64,000 nt of DNA from JBFHIJ01 sp963678775 (lineage in GTDB: Bacteria; Bacteroidota; Ignavibacteria; Kapaibacteriales; UBA2268): NCBI GenBank assembly GCA_963678775.2, contig CAXXGR010000007.1:372001-436000 (forward strand). Direction: 5' to 3'. Of this stretch, positions 25,572 through 33,128 are shown piece after piece. Position 1 is the stretch's first letter. Every line of letters begins with the position of its first letter. Made by a program: the position numbers and the translations under genes. The notes under the pieces are model-generated. The model did not search any database. It was given only the letters and a program-made list of their open reading frames with translations, and was not told the DNA's origin.

Positions 25572-26261
25572 ATGGAAACTGCAAATATTAAAACTGCTTT
25601 TAGCTATGAATCAGACCTAGAAATGTTATTGCATATTTTAGAGTCTCCATTGCATAATAAATTAATTTGGGCTTCCAATATAGCTTTTAGAGTTGTGCAT
25701 GAATTGATGCTTGAGTCGTTAGATGCGGAATACGCAATTTCTACACTGCAAGTGACTAACACGAGTGGTTATATAGTAATAGACAATAACTGGAAAGCTT
25801 GGAATATTAAAAAGCTTGGAGAATACAAATATTTAACTTCACTGGAGTTTAGTGAGCCTGATTACAATTCGATTCCGGATGAAATCAGAAAGGCATTTGA
25901 GTCAGGAGAGTATTGTAAAATCAAAACTTTAGAAAAAAATATAATAATATGCTTCCAAAATGCTTTTGCTAGAGTATCAGATAATCACATCTGGCAAAAT
26001 CGACGTAAAGACTGCAGAGCTTTGGTTTTGGATAGTGAAGAGTTAGAGGCATTAGATCTGATCTGTACTATTTTTCACCAGCATAGCCAAATGTTTAATA
26101 TATATGTCTCTGAGACGGATATATCGTTTGCACTGGAAAGCATGACAGCTATCATCAGAAAACTTATTTTTAAAACAAACACAATCGCATATAAATTAGA
26201 TGTAAGACAAAGAGATTATATAGATGTTATAATTGGAGAGATAGCAGCCAACGCATTTTAG
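25572..26261 (+). CDS. Protein of unknown function
   Basis: Cytoplasmic protein of 229 residues with no signal peptide or membrane segment. The start is placed at 25572 (METANIKTAF) because AGGA at 25559-25562 is 9 bases ahead of it, whereas it directly abuts the alternative ATG at 25563. The protein is mixed alpha/beta with a leucine-rich helical N-terminus (LEMLLHILESPLHNKLIW) and an aromatic central part; its few cysteines are scattered. No motif of a known family was recognised. It is divergent from rex across a 700-base control region and is followed by the phosphodiesterase gene about 80 bases on. Codon use and AT content look like the surroundings, so foreign origin is not suggested. 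Confidence 0.7.
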   Translation: METANIKTAFSYESDLEMLLHILESPLHNKLIWASNIAFRVVHELMLESLDAEYAISTLQVTNTSGYIVIDNNWKAWNIKKLGEYKYLTSLEFSEPDYNSIPDEIRKAFESGEYCKIKTLEKNIIICFQNAFARVSDNHIWQNRRKDCRALVLDSEELEALDLICTIFHQHSQMFNIYVSETDISFALESMTAIIRKLIFKTNTIAYKLDVRQRDYIDVIIGEIAANAF

Positions 26262-26340
26262 CATAAATGGATTATCTTTTTAAATGTGCTCAATTTATTA
26301 TAAATTGCCTTTACGTAATATATCGTATAAAGAGGCTTTT

Positions 26341-27531
26341 ATGAAATTGTGGATTTACTTCTTTTTGTTATTAACAATACCACTATTTTCCGGACCTACT
26401 ACAGTTATTGTTTCGCTCGACGGATTTAGATATGACTATATGAATCAAGTAGATACTCCTGTTTTAGATTCCCTTACACATGCAGGAGTAAGGGCCATAT
26501 CTTTTCAACCTGTGTTCCCAACGAAGACTTTTCCCTCTCATATATCAATGGCTACCGGGCTATATCCTGAGTCGCATGGAATAATTGATAATAATTTTGA
26601 AAATTTGATTACAGGTGAATATTACACTATAAATGATAATAGCTCCAAAATGGTTGCTAAATGGTATCGAGGAGAGTTTATATGGGAAACTTTAGCAAGA
26701 TATGGATATGGGACTGCTGCATACTTATGGCCGGGATCTGAAAACTATACCCCTTGGAAAAGACCTACCTTTTCGATTGCATGGGCAGATTCTCTAAATT
26801 ATTCTGATAGACTGAAAAAATTTGATTTTTGGTTAAACCAAATGCACGAAGATAGAGTTCCTGAGTTATTTATGCTATATTTTGATGATACTGATATTAT
26901 CGGCCATAAATATGGGACTGATTCAGATGAGATAAAAACTACGATAGCTAAAATGGATAGTGTAGTAGGGGAGATATGCAAGATAATTGATGCTTCTGAT
27001 AATAAAGAAAATACAAATCTGATTATTTTTTCTGATCACGGCATGATAAATATTTCTCAGGAACATGGGATAGATATTTCTACCTTCAAAGCTGATGGAG
27101 TATTAATCCAAAATAGTAGAACTTTTTGCCGATTATCTTTTAAAGATAAGTCACAAATTGGAGATTATTATAGAAGATTGAAAAATATCAACAATATAAA
27201 AGTTTATAAAAAATCAGATATACCACAGTACTTACATTTCTCAAATGATCCCAATATTGGTGATATCGTTTTAATAGCTGAGCCCGGATATTATTTAAAT
27301 CATGAAGACAATGACATTGCTGATAATTACAAAGCACTTCATGGTTATGATTCTCAGTATATAGATATGCAAGGCATCTTTATTGCCTCTGGTTTTCAGT
27401 TTAAAGTGAACACAAAAACAAGCACAATAATGGCAGTAGATTTATATGCATTATTATGCAGACTGTACGAAGTTGAAGACTATAAAAATACTGAAAGTGA
27501 TTTAGATAGAATTAGTTTCATATTGAAGTAG
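26341..27531 (+). CDS. Exported NPP-type phosphodiesterase/nucleotide pyrophosphatase (alkaline phosphatase superfamily)
   Basis: The start is taken at 26341, with GAGG 7 bases upstream, giving a signal peptide MKLWIYFFLLLTIPLFSG; an upstream ATG at 26284 would bury it. The protein of 396 residues has all six zinc ligands and the nucleophile of ectonucleotide pyrophosphatase/phosphodiesterases. These are VSLDGFRYD (Asp), FPTKTFPSH (nucleophilic Thr), YFDDTDIIGHKYG (Asp and His), IFSDHGM (Asp and His), and LHGYD late in the chain (His). Such enzymes cleave phosphodiester bonds in nucleotides or lipids in the periplasm using two zinc ions. The substrate cannot be read. The next gene is guanylate kinase, likely co-transcribed but unrelated in compartment. 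Confidence 0.88.
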   Translation: MKLWIYFFLLLTIPLFSGPTTVIVSLDGFRYDYMNQVDTPVLDSLTHAGVRAISFQPVFPTKTFPSHISMATGLYPESHGIIDNNFENLITGEYYTINDNSSKMVAKWYRGEFIWETLARYGYGTAAYLWPGSENYTPWKRPTFSIAWADSLNYSDRLKKFDFWLNQMHEDRVPELFMLYFDDTDIIGHKYGTDSDEIKTTIAKMDSVVGEICKIIDASDNKENTNLIIFSDHGMINISQEHGIDISTFKADGVLIQNSRTFCRLSFKDKSQIGDYYRRLKNINNIKVYKKSDIPQYLHFSNDPNIGDIVLIAEPGYYLNHEDNDIADNYKALHGYDSQYIDMQGIFIASGFQFKVNTKTSTIMAVDLYALLCRLYEVEDYKNTESDLDRISFILK

Positions 27532-27614
27532 AAAAGCAATTTTTGAAATTTAATTTACCAATTGCTAAAATTCCTATATTTTTGTTTTTTGCCATAAATA
27601 CTAAAATCGTTGCA

Positions 27615-28187
27615 ATGCCCCAAAACTACAAAAATCTAATTGTACTTTCTTCACCCAGCGGCGGTGGAAAAACTACAGTCTCAAGACATCTTAGGTCGCT
27701 ATATAGTAATTTAGAGTTCTCAATTTCTGCTACAACCAGAGCAAAGAGACCTAACGAAACTTATGGAGTTGATTATTATTATCTCACTCGCGAGGAGTTT
27801 GAGGCCAAAATAAAAGCTGATGAGTTAGCGGAATATGAAGAGATATTTGGAAATTACTACGGCACTCTAAAATCTGAAATTGATAAAAAGTTAGAAGCAG
27901 GATATCTACTTCTGTTTGATATTGATGTTAAAGGTGCTTTTGCACTTAAAAAGTCTTATCCTAGCAATACTCTACTAATATTTCTTTCGCCAATAAATGA
28001 AGAGGTTTTGGAAAAACGCTTAAGAGGGCGTTCTACCGAAACAGAGGAGCAGATACAGGTTAGACTTGCCAGAGCTAAAATGGAAATAGAGCAGAGGAAT
28101 GCTTTTGATTATGTTATTATAAATGACACACTCGAACAAACGTTCAAAGAAATAGAAGAAATAGCAGCTAAGCATTTAGAAAAGTAA
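27615..28187 (+). CDS. gmk: Guanylate kinase
   Basis: Essential nucleotide kinase converting GMP and ATP to GDP and ADP. The start is set at 27615 (MPQNYKNLIVLSSPSGGGK), which gives the usual 190-residue length; an upstream TTG frame adds a hydrophobic stretch not seen in the family. The P-loop SSPSGGGKTT is at residues 12-21. SATTRAKRPNETYGVDYYYL binds GMP, and LLFDIDVKGAFALKK and LEKRLRGRSTET (lid arginines) follow. No Shine-Dalgarno is obvious, which is common in Bacteroidota. A hairpin with an 8-bp stem lies 7 bases after the stop. Confidence 0.95.
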   Translation: MPQNYKNLIVLSSPSGGGKTTVSRHLRSLYSNLEFSISATTRAKRPNETYGVDYYYLTREEFEAKIKADELAEYEEIFGNYYGTLKSEIDKKLEAGYLLLFDIDVKGAFALKKSYPSNTLLIFLSPINEEVLEKRLRGRSTETEEQIQVRLARAKMEIEQRNAFDYVIINDTLEQTFKEIEEIAAKHLEK

Positions 28188-28194
28188 TGTTTTT

Positions 28195-28217
28195 AATGAC
28201 ATGAGTTTGATGTCATT
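28195..28217 (+). terminator. Small hairpin after gmk
   Basis: A perfect 8-bp stem (AATGACAT at 28195-28202 with ATGTCATT at 28210-28217) and a 7-nt loop lie just after the gmk stop. There is no U tract on the plus strand (TAGTTGAACC follows), so termination would be weak. Confidence 0.35.
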
Positions 28218-28332
28218 TAGTTGAACCTATGAACTAAATACAAATTATACTTAGAATAATTTGAAGTATTGGATAAAAGCCTTATATTGCCAATAAGGAA
28301 TATATGTTTTTATAAAAGTTTAGGTTTGAAAA

Positions 28333-28506
28333 ATGATAGAAATTAAAGCAGAGTATTGTCCTCAGAATCACCCTTGTCCGGTAGTAAATGTATGTCCGGT
28401 AAATGCCATTTCTCAATCTGGGATGGGAGCGCCGACAATTGATGAAGACAAATGTACAGACTGTGGAATGTGTACAGGATTTTGCAGAACATTCTCTAAA
28501 AATTAA
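28333..28506 (+). CDS. Small 4Fe-4S ferredoxin-like protein
   Basis: A 57-residue frame starting MIEIKAEYCPQNHPCP and ending CRTFSKN. Cysteines at 9, 15 and 21 (CPQNHPC then NVCPVNAI) and at 41, 44, 47 and 51 (CTDCGMCTGFC) give the CxxCxxCxxxC ferredoxin signature plus a second cysteine set. The CPQNHPCP opening is typical of a family of small one- or two-cluster ferredoxins in anaerobic and microaerophilic bacteria. Electron transfer in the cytoplasm is likely. It stands alone, 145 bases after gmk and 190 bases before a convergent STAS gene, with a terminator hairpin at 28634-28664. It could serve as an electron carrier for redox enzymes such as the hydrogenase 5 kb away, but this is a guess. 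Confidence 0.85.
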   Translation: MIEIKAEYCPQNHPCPVVNVCPVNAISQSGMGAPTIDEDKCTDCGMCTGFCRTFSKN

Positions 28507-28633
28507 GCACTATATTCTTTAAAATGTACAATCTGACCTTAGAGATATTTGATATCTTGAAGCAGGCTTACAGATAAGGATATATAAATATCTATTAATC
28601 TATTTCTGAATTTGCAGTTAAATACACAATAAG

Positions 28634-28664
28634 TTGGGACTAATAGTAATTCTATCAGTCCCAA
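28634..28664. terminator. Hairpin between the ferredoxin and STAS genes
   Basis: A perfect 8-bp stem (TTGGGACT at 28634-28641 with AGTCCCAA at 28657-28664), extended inside by ATAG/CTAT, lies between two convergent genes. Flanks are AT-rich without long T runs. It is probably a shared terminator. Confidence 0.6.
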
Positions 28665-28694
28665 TTTAGTATAAAGCTATTATATTTAAAGTAA

Positions 28695-29087
28695 TTAGAC
28701 TAAATCGTCATTTCCTAACTCATCTAAGCCCAAATCTTCTAGGTCATCATTTTCAAATGTTTCAAGTGCTTCTTCGAGAGTGTCGTAAAACTCAAATAAT
28801 TCATCAATTCTTGTCATACTCAACAGTGACATAACAAAATCCTGCACACCTACCAACAGAACCGGAATAGCATGCTCTTTAAGTTGTCTGTGAGCCAGTA
28901 ATAATGCACCGAGGCCTGAACTGTCTATAGCCTGTACAGGAGTAAGGTCTAAAATTAGAGCTTCTATATCAGGCTGAGCCAGTATTAACAGTTTTGCTTT
29001 AAATTCTGTAGATACTTTGCTTTCAACAGTAGTATTTTTTAGGGAGAAAATTACTATATTATCCCTATTGTCAATTGTAAATCGCAT
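28695..29087 (-). CDS. STAS-domain anti-sigma factor antagonist
   Basis: Cytoplasmic protein of 130 residues. The STAS fold covers residues 1-108, with the conserved loop AIDSSGLGALL around residues 54-62; the serine at 56 or 57 is the usual phosphorylation site. In partner switching, the unphosphorylated form binds an RsbW-type kinase and frees its target. The C-terminus adds an acidic tail (DDLEDLGLDELG) beyond the normal 110-residue length. A gene for an RsbW-type kinase lies at 56410-56826 in the same window, though no PP2C phosphatase is seen. The gene is divergent from a glycosyltransferase with 46 bases between starts. The target of the switch is unknown. Confidence 0.88.
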   Translation of the reverse strand: MRFTIDNRDNIVIFSLKNTTVESKVSTEFKAKLLILAQPDIEALILDLTPVQAIDSSGLGALLLAHRQLKEHAIPVLLVGVQDFVMSLLSMTRIDELFEFYDTLEEALETFENDDLEDLGLDELGNDDLV

Positions 29088-29133
29088 ATTGTTTTTTTTA
29101 ATAGTTTATAATGATTACTTATTTGCAAATATT

Positions 29134-30159
29134 ATGGATTTGAATTTATCAAAAAAAAATGCCATTAGCAAGATTCTTGTTATAAGACTATCTTCTATGG
29201 GCGACGTAGTATTAACTACTCCTTTTATAAGAGTACTTAGAAACAACTTTCCCAATGCAAAAATAGATTTTTTATTGAATATAGCATTCAGTGAAATATA
29301 CAAATTTAATCCTAATATTGATAATCTTATCTTATATAATCGTAAATTATCAAAAAGCGAAATCAAAAAGGAAAGAGGTATTTATCTTAAAGAGAATCAG
29401 ATTGATAAATATGATATTATATTTGATCTTCAGAATAATAGGCGAAGTAAAGCATGGAGTGAAGGCATATCAGATAAAATCGAAAGAGTGGCAAAAAACA
29501 GATTGCACAAATTGTCTTTAGTTTATCTGAAAAAACCAAGACTTAAATCAGATTTCCATATTGTAAATAATTATGTAAAAACTGCCTCTCAATTAGGCGT
29601 GCAAACCGATAATAAAGGTTGCGAAATATATACATCTTCTGATAATAAAACATATATTCCAAATACAAAGCATCTTATTGCATTTGCTCCTGCAGCTCAG
29701 CACTTCACCAAGCAGTGGTTACCGGAAAGATTTATAGAACTTTCAGATATGCTTGCTGATAAATACCAAATTGTACTTTTGGGTGGTACTTCAGATATAG
29801 ATATTTGTTCTTTTATTGCAAAGCGGACTCATGCAGATGTGTTTGACTTCTCCGGTTCAAATTCTATAATCAAAACATATCAAATTGCTAAGCAGTGTTC
29901 CGCTCTTGTTACCAATGACACAGGAGTAATGCATATAGCTTCTGCAGCTCAAATACCTATTGTAGCCATTTTTGGCAGTACTGTTCCTGCTTTGGGATTC
30001 ACACCATATAAAGTTAAGCATAGTATAGTTGAAGTAAACAACTTGAGTTGCCGCCCATGCACACATATAGGCAAAAAAAAATGCCCCAAAGGGCATTTCC
30101 GGTGCATGACCGATATTGACTCTACATCAGTTTATCATAGACTATTAGAAATTTTATAA
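29134..30159 (+). CDS. Glycosyltransferase family 9 (heptosyltransferase-like)
   Basis: The start is placed at 29134 (MDLNLSKKNAISKILVIRLS), because longer frames from 29017 overlap the divergent STAS gene and add a spurious hydrophobic leader. The 341-residue protein is GT-B fold with VIRLSSMGDVVLTTPFIRVL, the family 9 N-terminal loop that binds the acceptor. The C-terminal donor site shows AFAPAAQHFTKQWLPERF, LLGGTSDIDI, VTNDTGVMHIASA and VAIFGSTVPALGF. Heptosyltransferases of this family add heptose to the inner core of lipopolysaccharide. Near the end, four cysteines in CRPCTHIGKKKCPKGHFRC are arranged like a small metal site, also seen in family members. The last 6 bases overlap the convergent mutS2 gene. 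Confidence 0.9.
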   Translation: MDLNLSKKNAISKILVIRLSSMGDVVLTTPFIRVLRNNFPNAKIDFLLNIAFSEIYKFNPNIDNLILYNRKLSKSEIKKERGIYLKENQIDKYDIIFDLQNNRRSKAWSEGISDKIERVAKNRLHKLSLVYLKKPRLKSDFHIVNNYVKTASQLGVQTDNKGCEIYTSSDNKTYIPNTKHLIAFAPAAQHFTKQWLPERFIELSDMLADKYQIVLLGGTSDIDICSFIAKRTHADVFDFSGSNSIIKTYQIAKQCSALVTNDTGVMHIASAAQIPIVAIFGSTVPALGFTPYKVKHSIVEVNNLSCRPCTHIGKKKCPKGHFRCMTDIDSTSVYHRLLEIL

Positions 30160-32523
30160 TTCAATGACAGTAACTCCGGCTCCACCTTCGACTAAATCAC
30201 CTGAACGGAAAGAAGTAATAGAATGGTGATAACTTAGCATTTCATGGATTTGCTCTCGCAGTGCACCAGTACCTTTTCCGTGAACAATAGTTAGCTGTGG
30301 TATAGAAGACATAAGAGCATCTGAAATAGCTTCATCCACTTTTCTAACAGCCATTTCTGCTCGCATTCCTCTCACATCAATTTGAGAAGGAGCGTCAAAA
30401 CGGAAGTTATTTGTGAAATCAGAAGATTTTTTTTCAGGTTTAAGTTTCGCAATAGCAGATAACTGTTTATAAGGTAGACGGAACTTCAAACCATTTATCT
30501 CAACCAGAGCAATTTTATCTTTGTTATTAGCTTCTAACACAATCCCTTCGTTTCCGGATTCAGTTTCTACAAAACTACCCGGCTTTAAAGTAACTAAAGT
30601 TGTAGATGTACTTTCTTCATTAGTCTGCAGCCTGTCAACTTGTTTTTCCAGAGTGTCTTTTTTCTGTTGAAAAGTTGATTTAATATCCTTAATTGCTTTT
30701 TTCTCTTCTTTGATATCTTTGATTGTGTTTTCAATCAAAGAGTTAGCATTTTTGACTATATCAAGAGCTTCCTGTTTTGCCTTCTTGATAATTACATCAC
30801 GCTTGGCATTTATATCATCCATTTTAGTAGAGAATTTTTCCTTCTTCTCTTTTGCTTGAATCTTAATTTTTTCAGCTTCAGCCTTTGCCTTTATAGCTTC
30901 AGTTCTGAATTTAGATAGCACCGAAATACTTTCTTCCAGTTCTTTCTGCTTAGTACCTAAGTATTTTTTAGCTCTTTTGATTACGAGGTCAGAAAGACCT
31001 ATATTCTTTGCCAAAAAGAACGCATAGCTATTACCTGGTATACCGGATAAAAACTTATAAGTTGGTTGCAACTTCTCTTCGTTAAATTCCAAAGAAGCAT
31101 TTTCAATTTCTTCTTTATTTAAAGCATAAGTCTTAAGAGAAGATTGGTGAGTAGTTGCTATAAAGAACATATTAAGCTCAATAAAAGTATCTAAGATACC
31201 GGAAGCAAGCGCGCCGCCTTCTTGAGGGTCTGTGCCGGAACCTATCTCGTCAATTAGAGCTAAAGCTGAAGAGTCAGAGTTAGAAAGTATTTCACGCATC
31301 TGATACATCTGCGAGCTAAAAGTACTCAAATCATTTTCTATAGATTGGTGATCACCTATAGAAGTATATATATGTCTAAAATCAGTAGAACACATGCCTA
31401 GAGGGAAAATGCCAGACAGTGCCATAGATATATTCAAACCTATGCTTTTAAGAGCTACAGTTTTACCACCCGCATTGGGTCCTGAAATAAGGAATCCTCT
31501 TTTTTGCTCAGTAAATTCAATACTCAAAGGAATTACATTCTTAGCGCCCTTACTTACTACAAGTAGCGGATGTTTTATTTTATGCAATTTTATATATCTT
31601 TCATCAGATATATCAGGTTTTATCCCTCCGAAATCAAGTGCAAACTTAGCTCTTGCCAAAATAGAATCATAATGTGAAATTATTTCTGTCGTACGCATTA
31701 TAGTTAGAGCATCTGTGCTTATTTCTTTAGTCAGATTTTGGAGAATTTTATATATTTCTCTTTGCTCTTCATTTAGAAGTAAGTTGAGTTCATTATTCAT
31801 CTCTATTATTTCAGACGGCTCTAAAAAAACGGTAGATCCAGTTTGCGAAACTCCATGAATAATGCCTGGAAGTTGCCTTTTTACCTGTGCTTTGATGGGC
31901 AGGACGTATCTACCTTCCCTCATGGTAACAAAGTCTTCCTGTACCATATCATCTTCAGAGACTCTTTTTAGTATCTTTTGCAGTCTTGAGCGTAATCTGT
32001 TTGATTTCTCATTGATGCTTTTTCTGATGTGAGCAAGCTCACGGGTAGCGTTATCTCTGATTTCGCCACTGTCGTCTATACACTCCATTATATGCTTTTC
32101 TAATAGCTTATCAGCAAAAAGCTCTTGAGATATTGCATGCAGTTTCTGATATTTATCTTGCCTATAATCAAAATATGACTTAACAAGACGAGAAGACCTA
32201 ATGATGTCATATACATTTAGCACTTCCGTAGAAGAAAGAACAGCGTTTTCTATTAGAGATTTTTGCAATAGCTCTCTTATGTCGCTGATGCTTTCAAAAG
32301 GAATAGAATCGTCAGAAACGTGGAGATTAATCATCTCTTCTATATAATCGTGTTCTTCTCTTAGATAAAGTTTGTCCTCAGAAGGCTCAAGAGATAATAT
32401 TATTTCTTTGCCTTGATCAGAAAATGTATATTTTCCGATAATATCTAAGAGTCTAGGGAATTCTAATTCTTTTAAAGATAAATTTGATAGTTCTTTTTCA
32501 GTCAGTTTTTTTGCTTGACTCAT
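30154..32523 (-). CDS. mutS2: MutS2 family endonuclease/ATPase
   Basis: MutS paralogue of 789 residues without the mismatch-recognition domain. The helical lever/clamp region runs to about residue 300. The ATPase has Walker A SGPNAGGKT, Walker B ALIDEIGSGTDP and ATTHQSSLK. A long coiled coil follows (about 510-640, Lys/Glu-rich). The KOW-like segment LKPGSFVETESGNEGIV leads to the C-terminal Smr nuclease domain, with DVRGMRAEMA and VHGKGTGALR. MutS2 proteins suppress homologous recombination and, in some bacteria, rescue collided ribosomes through the Smr domain. The start codon overlaps the yqeY stop by one base, so the two genes are translationally coupled. Its 3' end overlaps the convergent GT9 gene. 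Confidence 0.94.
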   Translation of the reverse strand: MSQAKKLTEKELSNLSLKELEFPRLLDIIGKYTFSDQGKEIILSLEPSEDKLYLREEHDYIEEMINLHVSDDSIPFESISDIRELLQKSLIENAVLSSTEVLNVYDIIRSSRLVKSYFDYRQDKYQKLHAISQELFADKLLEKHIMECIDDSGEIRDNATRELAHIRKSINEKSNRLRSRLQKILKRVSEDDMVQEDFVTMREGRYVLPIKAQVKRQLPGIIHGVSQTGSTVFLEPSEIIEMNNELNLLLNEEQREIYKILQNLTKEISTDALTIMRTTEIISHYDSILARAKFALDFGGIKPDISDERYIKLHKIKHPLLVVSKGAKNVIPLSIEFTEQKRGFLISGPNAGGKTVALKSIGLNISMALSGIFPLGMCSTDFRHIYTSIGDHQSIENDLSTFSSQMYQMREILSNSDSSALALIDEIGSGTDPQEGGALASGILDTFIELNMFFIATTHQSSLKTYALNKEEIENASLEFNEEKLQPTYKFLSGIPGNSYAFFLAKNIGLSDLVIKRAKKYLGTKQKELEESISVLSKFRTEAIKAKAEAEKIKIQAKEKKEKFSTKMDDINAKRDVIIKKAKQEALDIVKNANSLIENTIKDIKEEKKAIKDIKSTFQQKKDTLEKQVDRLQTNEESTSTTLVTLKPGSFVETESGNEGIVLEANNKDKIALVEINGLKFRLPYKQLSAIAKLKPEKKSSDFTNNFRFDAPSQIDVRGMRAEMAVRKVDEAISDALMSSIPQLTIVHGKGTGALREQIHEMLSYHHSITSFRSGDLVEGGAGVTVIEL

Positions 32524-32975
32524 TACATGGAACTCAGTAAATTTTGAACAATAGATTTTACTTTATTTCCATCTGCTTTACCGGCAAGTTCTTTCATAGA
32601 AAGTCCCATAACCTTACCCATATCAGAAGGCCCGTTAGCAGATACCTTTGTGATTATGCCCTTAATTATATCGGCAATCTCTTCATCGCTTAATTGCTTT
32701 GGCAAAAACTCTTGAATAATAGCCAATTCTAACTTTTCTTTATCAGCCAGTTCTGATCTTCCGGCTTGAGTATACATATCCATAGCATCTTTTCTTTTTT
32801 TAGCTGCGGAGTTTAGCATTTTAATTTCTTCCGCTTCAGTCATATCAGTTTTAGCACCTGACTTAGCATATTCAAGTAAAGAGGCTCTGATAGAGCGAAG
32901 AGTTTCAGTTCTAAGTTTATCGCCATTTTTCATCGAAGCTTTCAGCTCATCCATTATCAACTTATCTAATGCCAT
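32523..32975 (-). CDS. yqeY: GatB/YqeY-domain protein
   Basis: Cytoplasmic protein of 150 residues. The start is set at 32975 (MALDKLIMDELKASM) because GGAGG lies immediately upstream; a TTG 18 bases further out would place that site inside the gene. The sequence shows the YqeY pattern: TETLRSIRASLLEY, then TEAEEIKMLNSAAKKRKDAM, IIQEFLPKQLSDEEI and MGKVMGLSMKELAGKADGNK. The last is the helical tail domain shared with GatB, which contacts tRNA in the amidotransferase. A tRNA-linked role for free YqeY is assumed, not proven. It is the first gene of the yqeY-mutS2 pair. Confidence 0.93.
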   Translation of the reverse strand: MALDKLIMDELKASMKNGDKLRTETLRSIRASLLEYAKSGAKTDMTEAEEIKMLNSAAKKRKDAMDMYTQAGRSELADKEKLELAIIQEFLPKQLSDEEIADIIKGIITKVSANGPSDMGKVMGLSMKELAGKADGNKVKSIVQNLLSSM

Positions 32976-33066
32976 AAATTCCTCCAGTGTCAAAATATTT
33001 ATGCTATACTACAAAAATAGCAAATATATTGTATACTAAAAGGTCTTAAATTATTATGTATTATTA

Positions 33067-33098
33067 TTTGATAATCATAGAATTAAATTCTATATTTA
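33067..33098 (+). promoter_or_regulatory. Bacteroidota-type promoter candidate for the histidine kinase
   Basis: TTTG (33067-33070), a 20-base spacer, then TATATTTA (33091-33098) resembles TTTG-N19/20-TAnnTTTG with the final G changed. It ends 30 bases before the start codon at 33129. Confidence 0.45.
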
Positions 33099-33128
33099 CA
33101 AGTTACAAAAGAATAAATTAGGGCAAAA

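Noticed and set aside
29017..29133. N-terminal extension of the GT9 gene
   Set aside because: It overlaps the divergent STAS gene and adds a leader not seen in family 9; the ATG at 29134 fits the family start.
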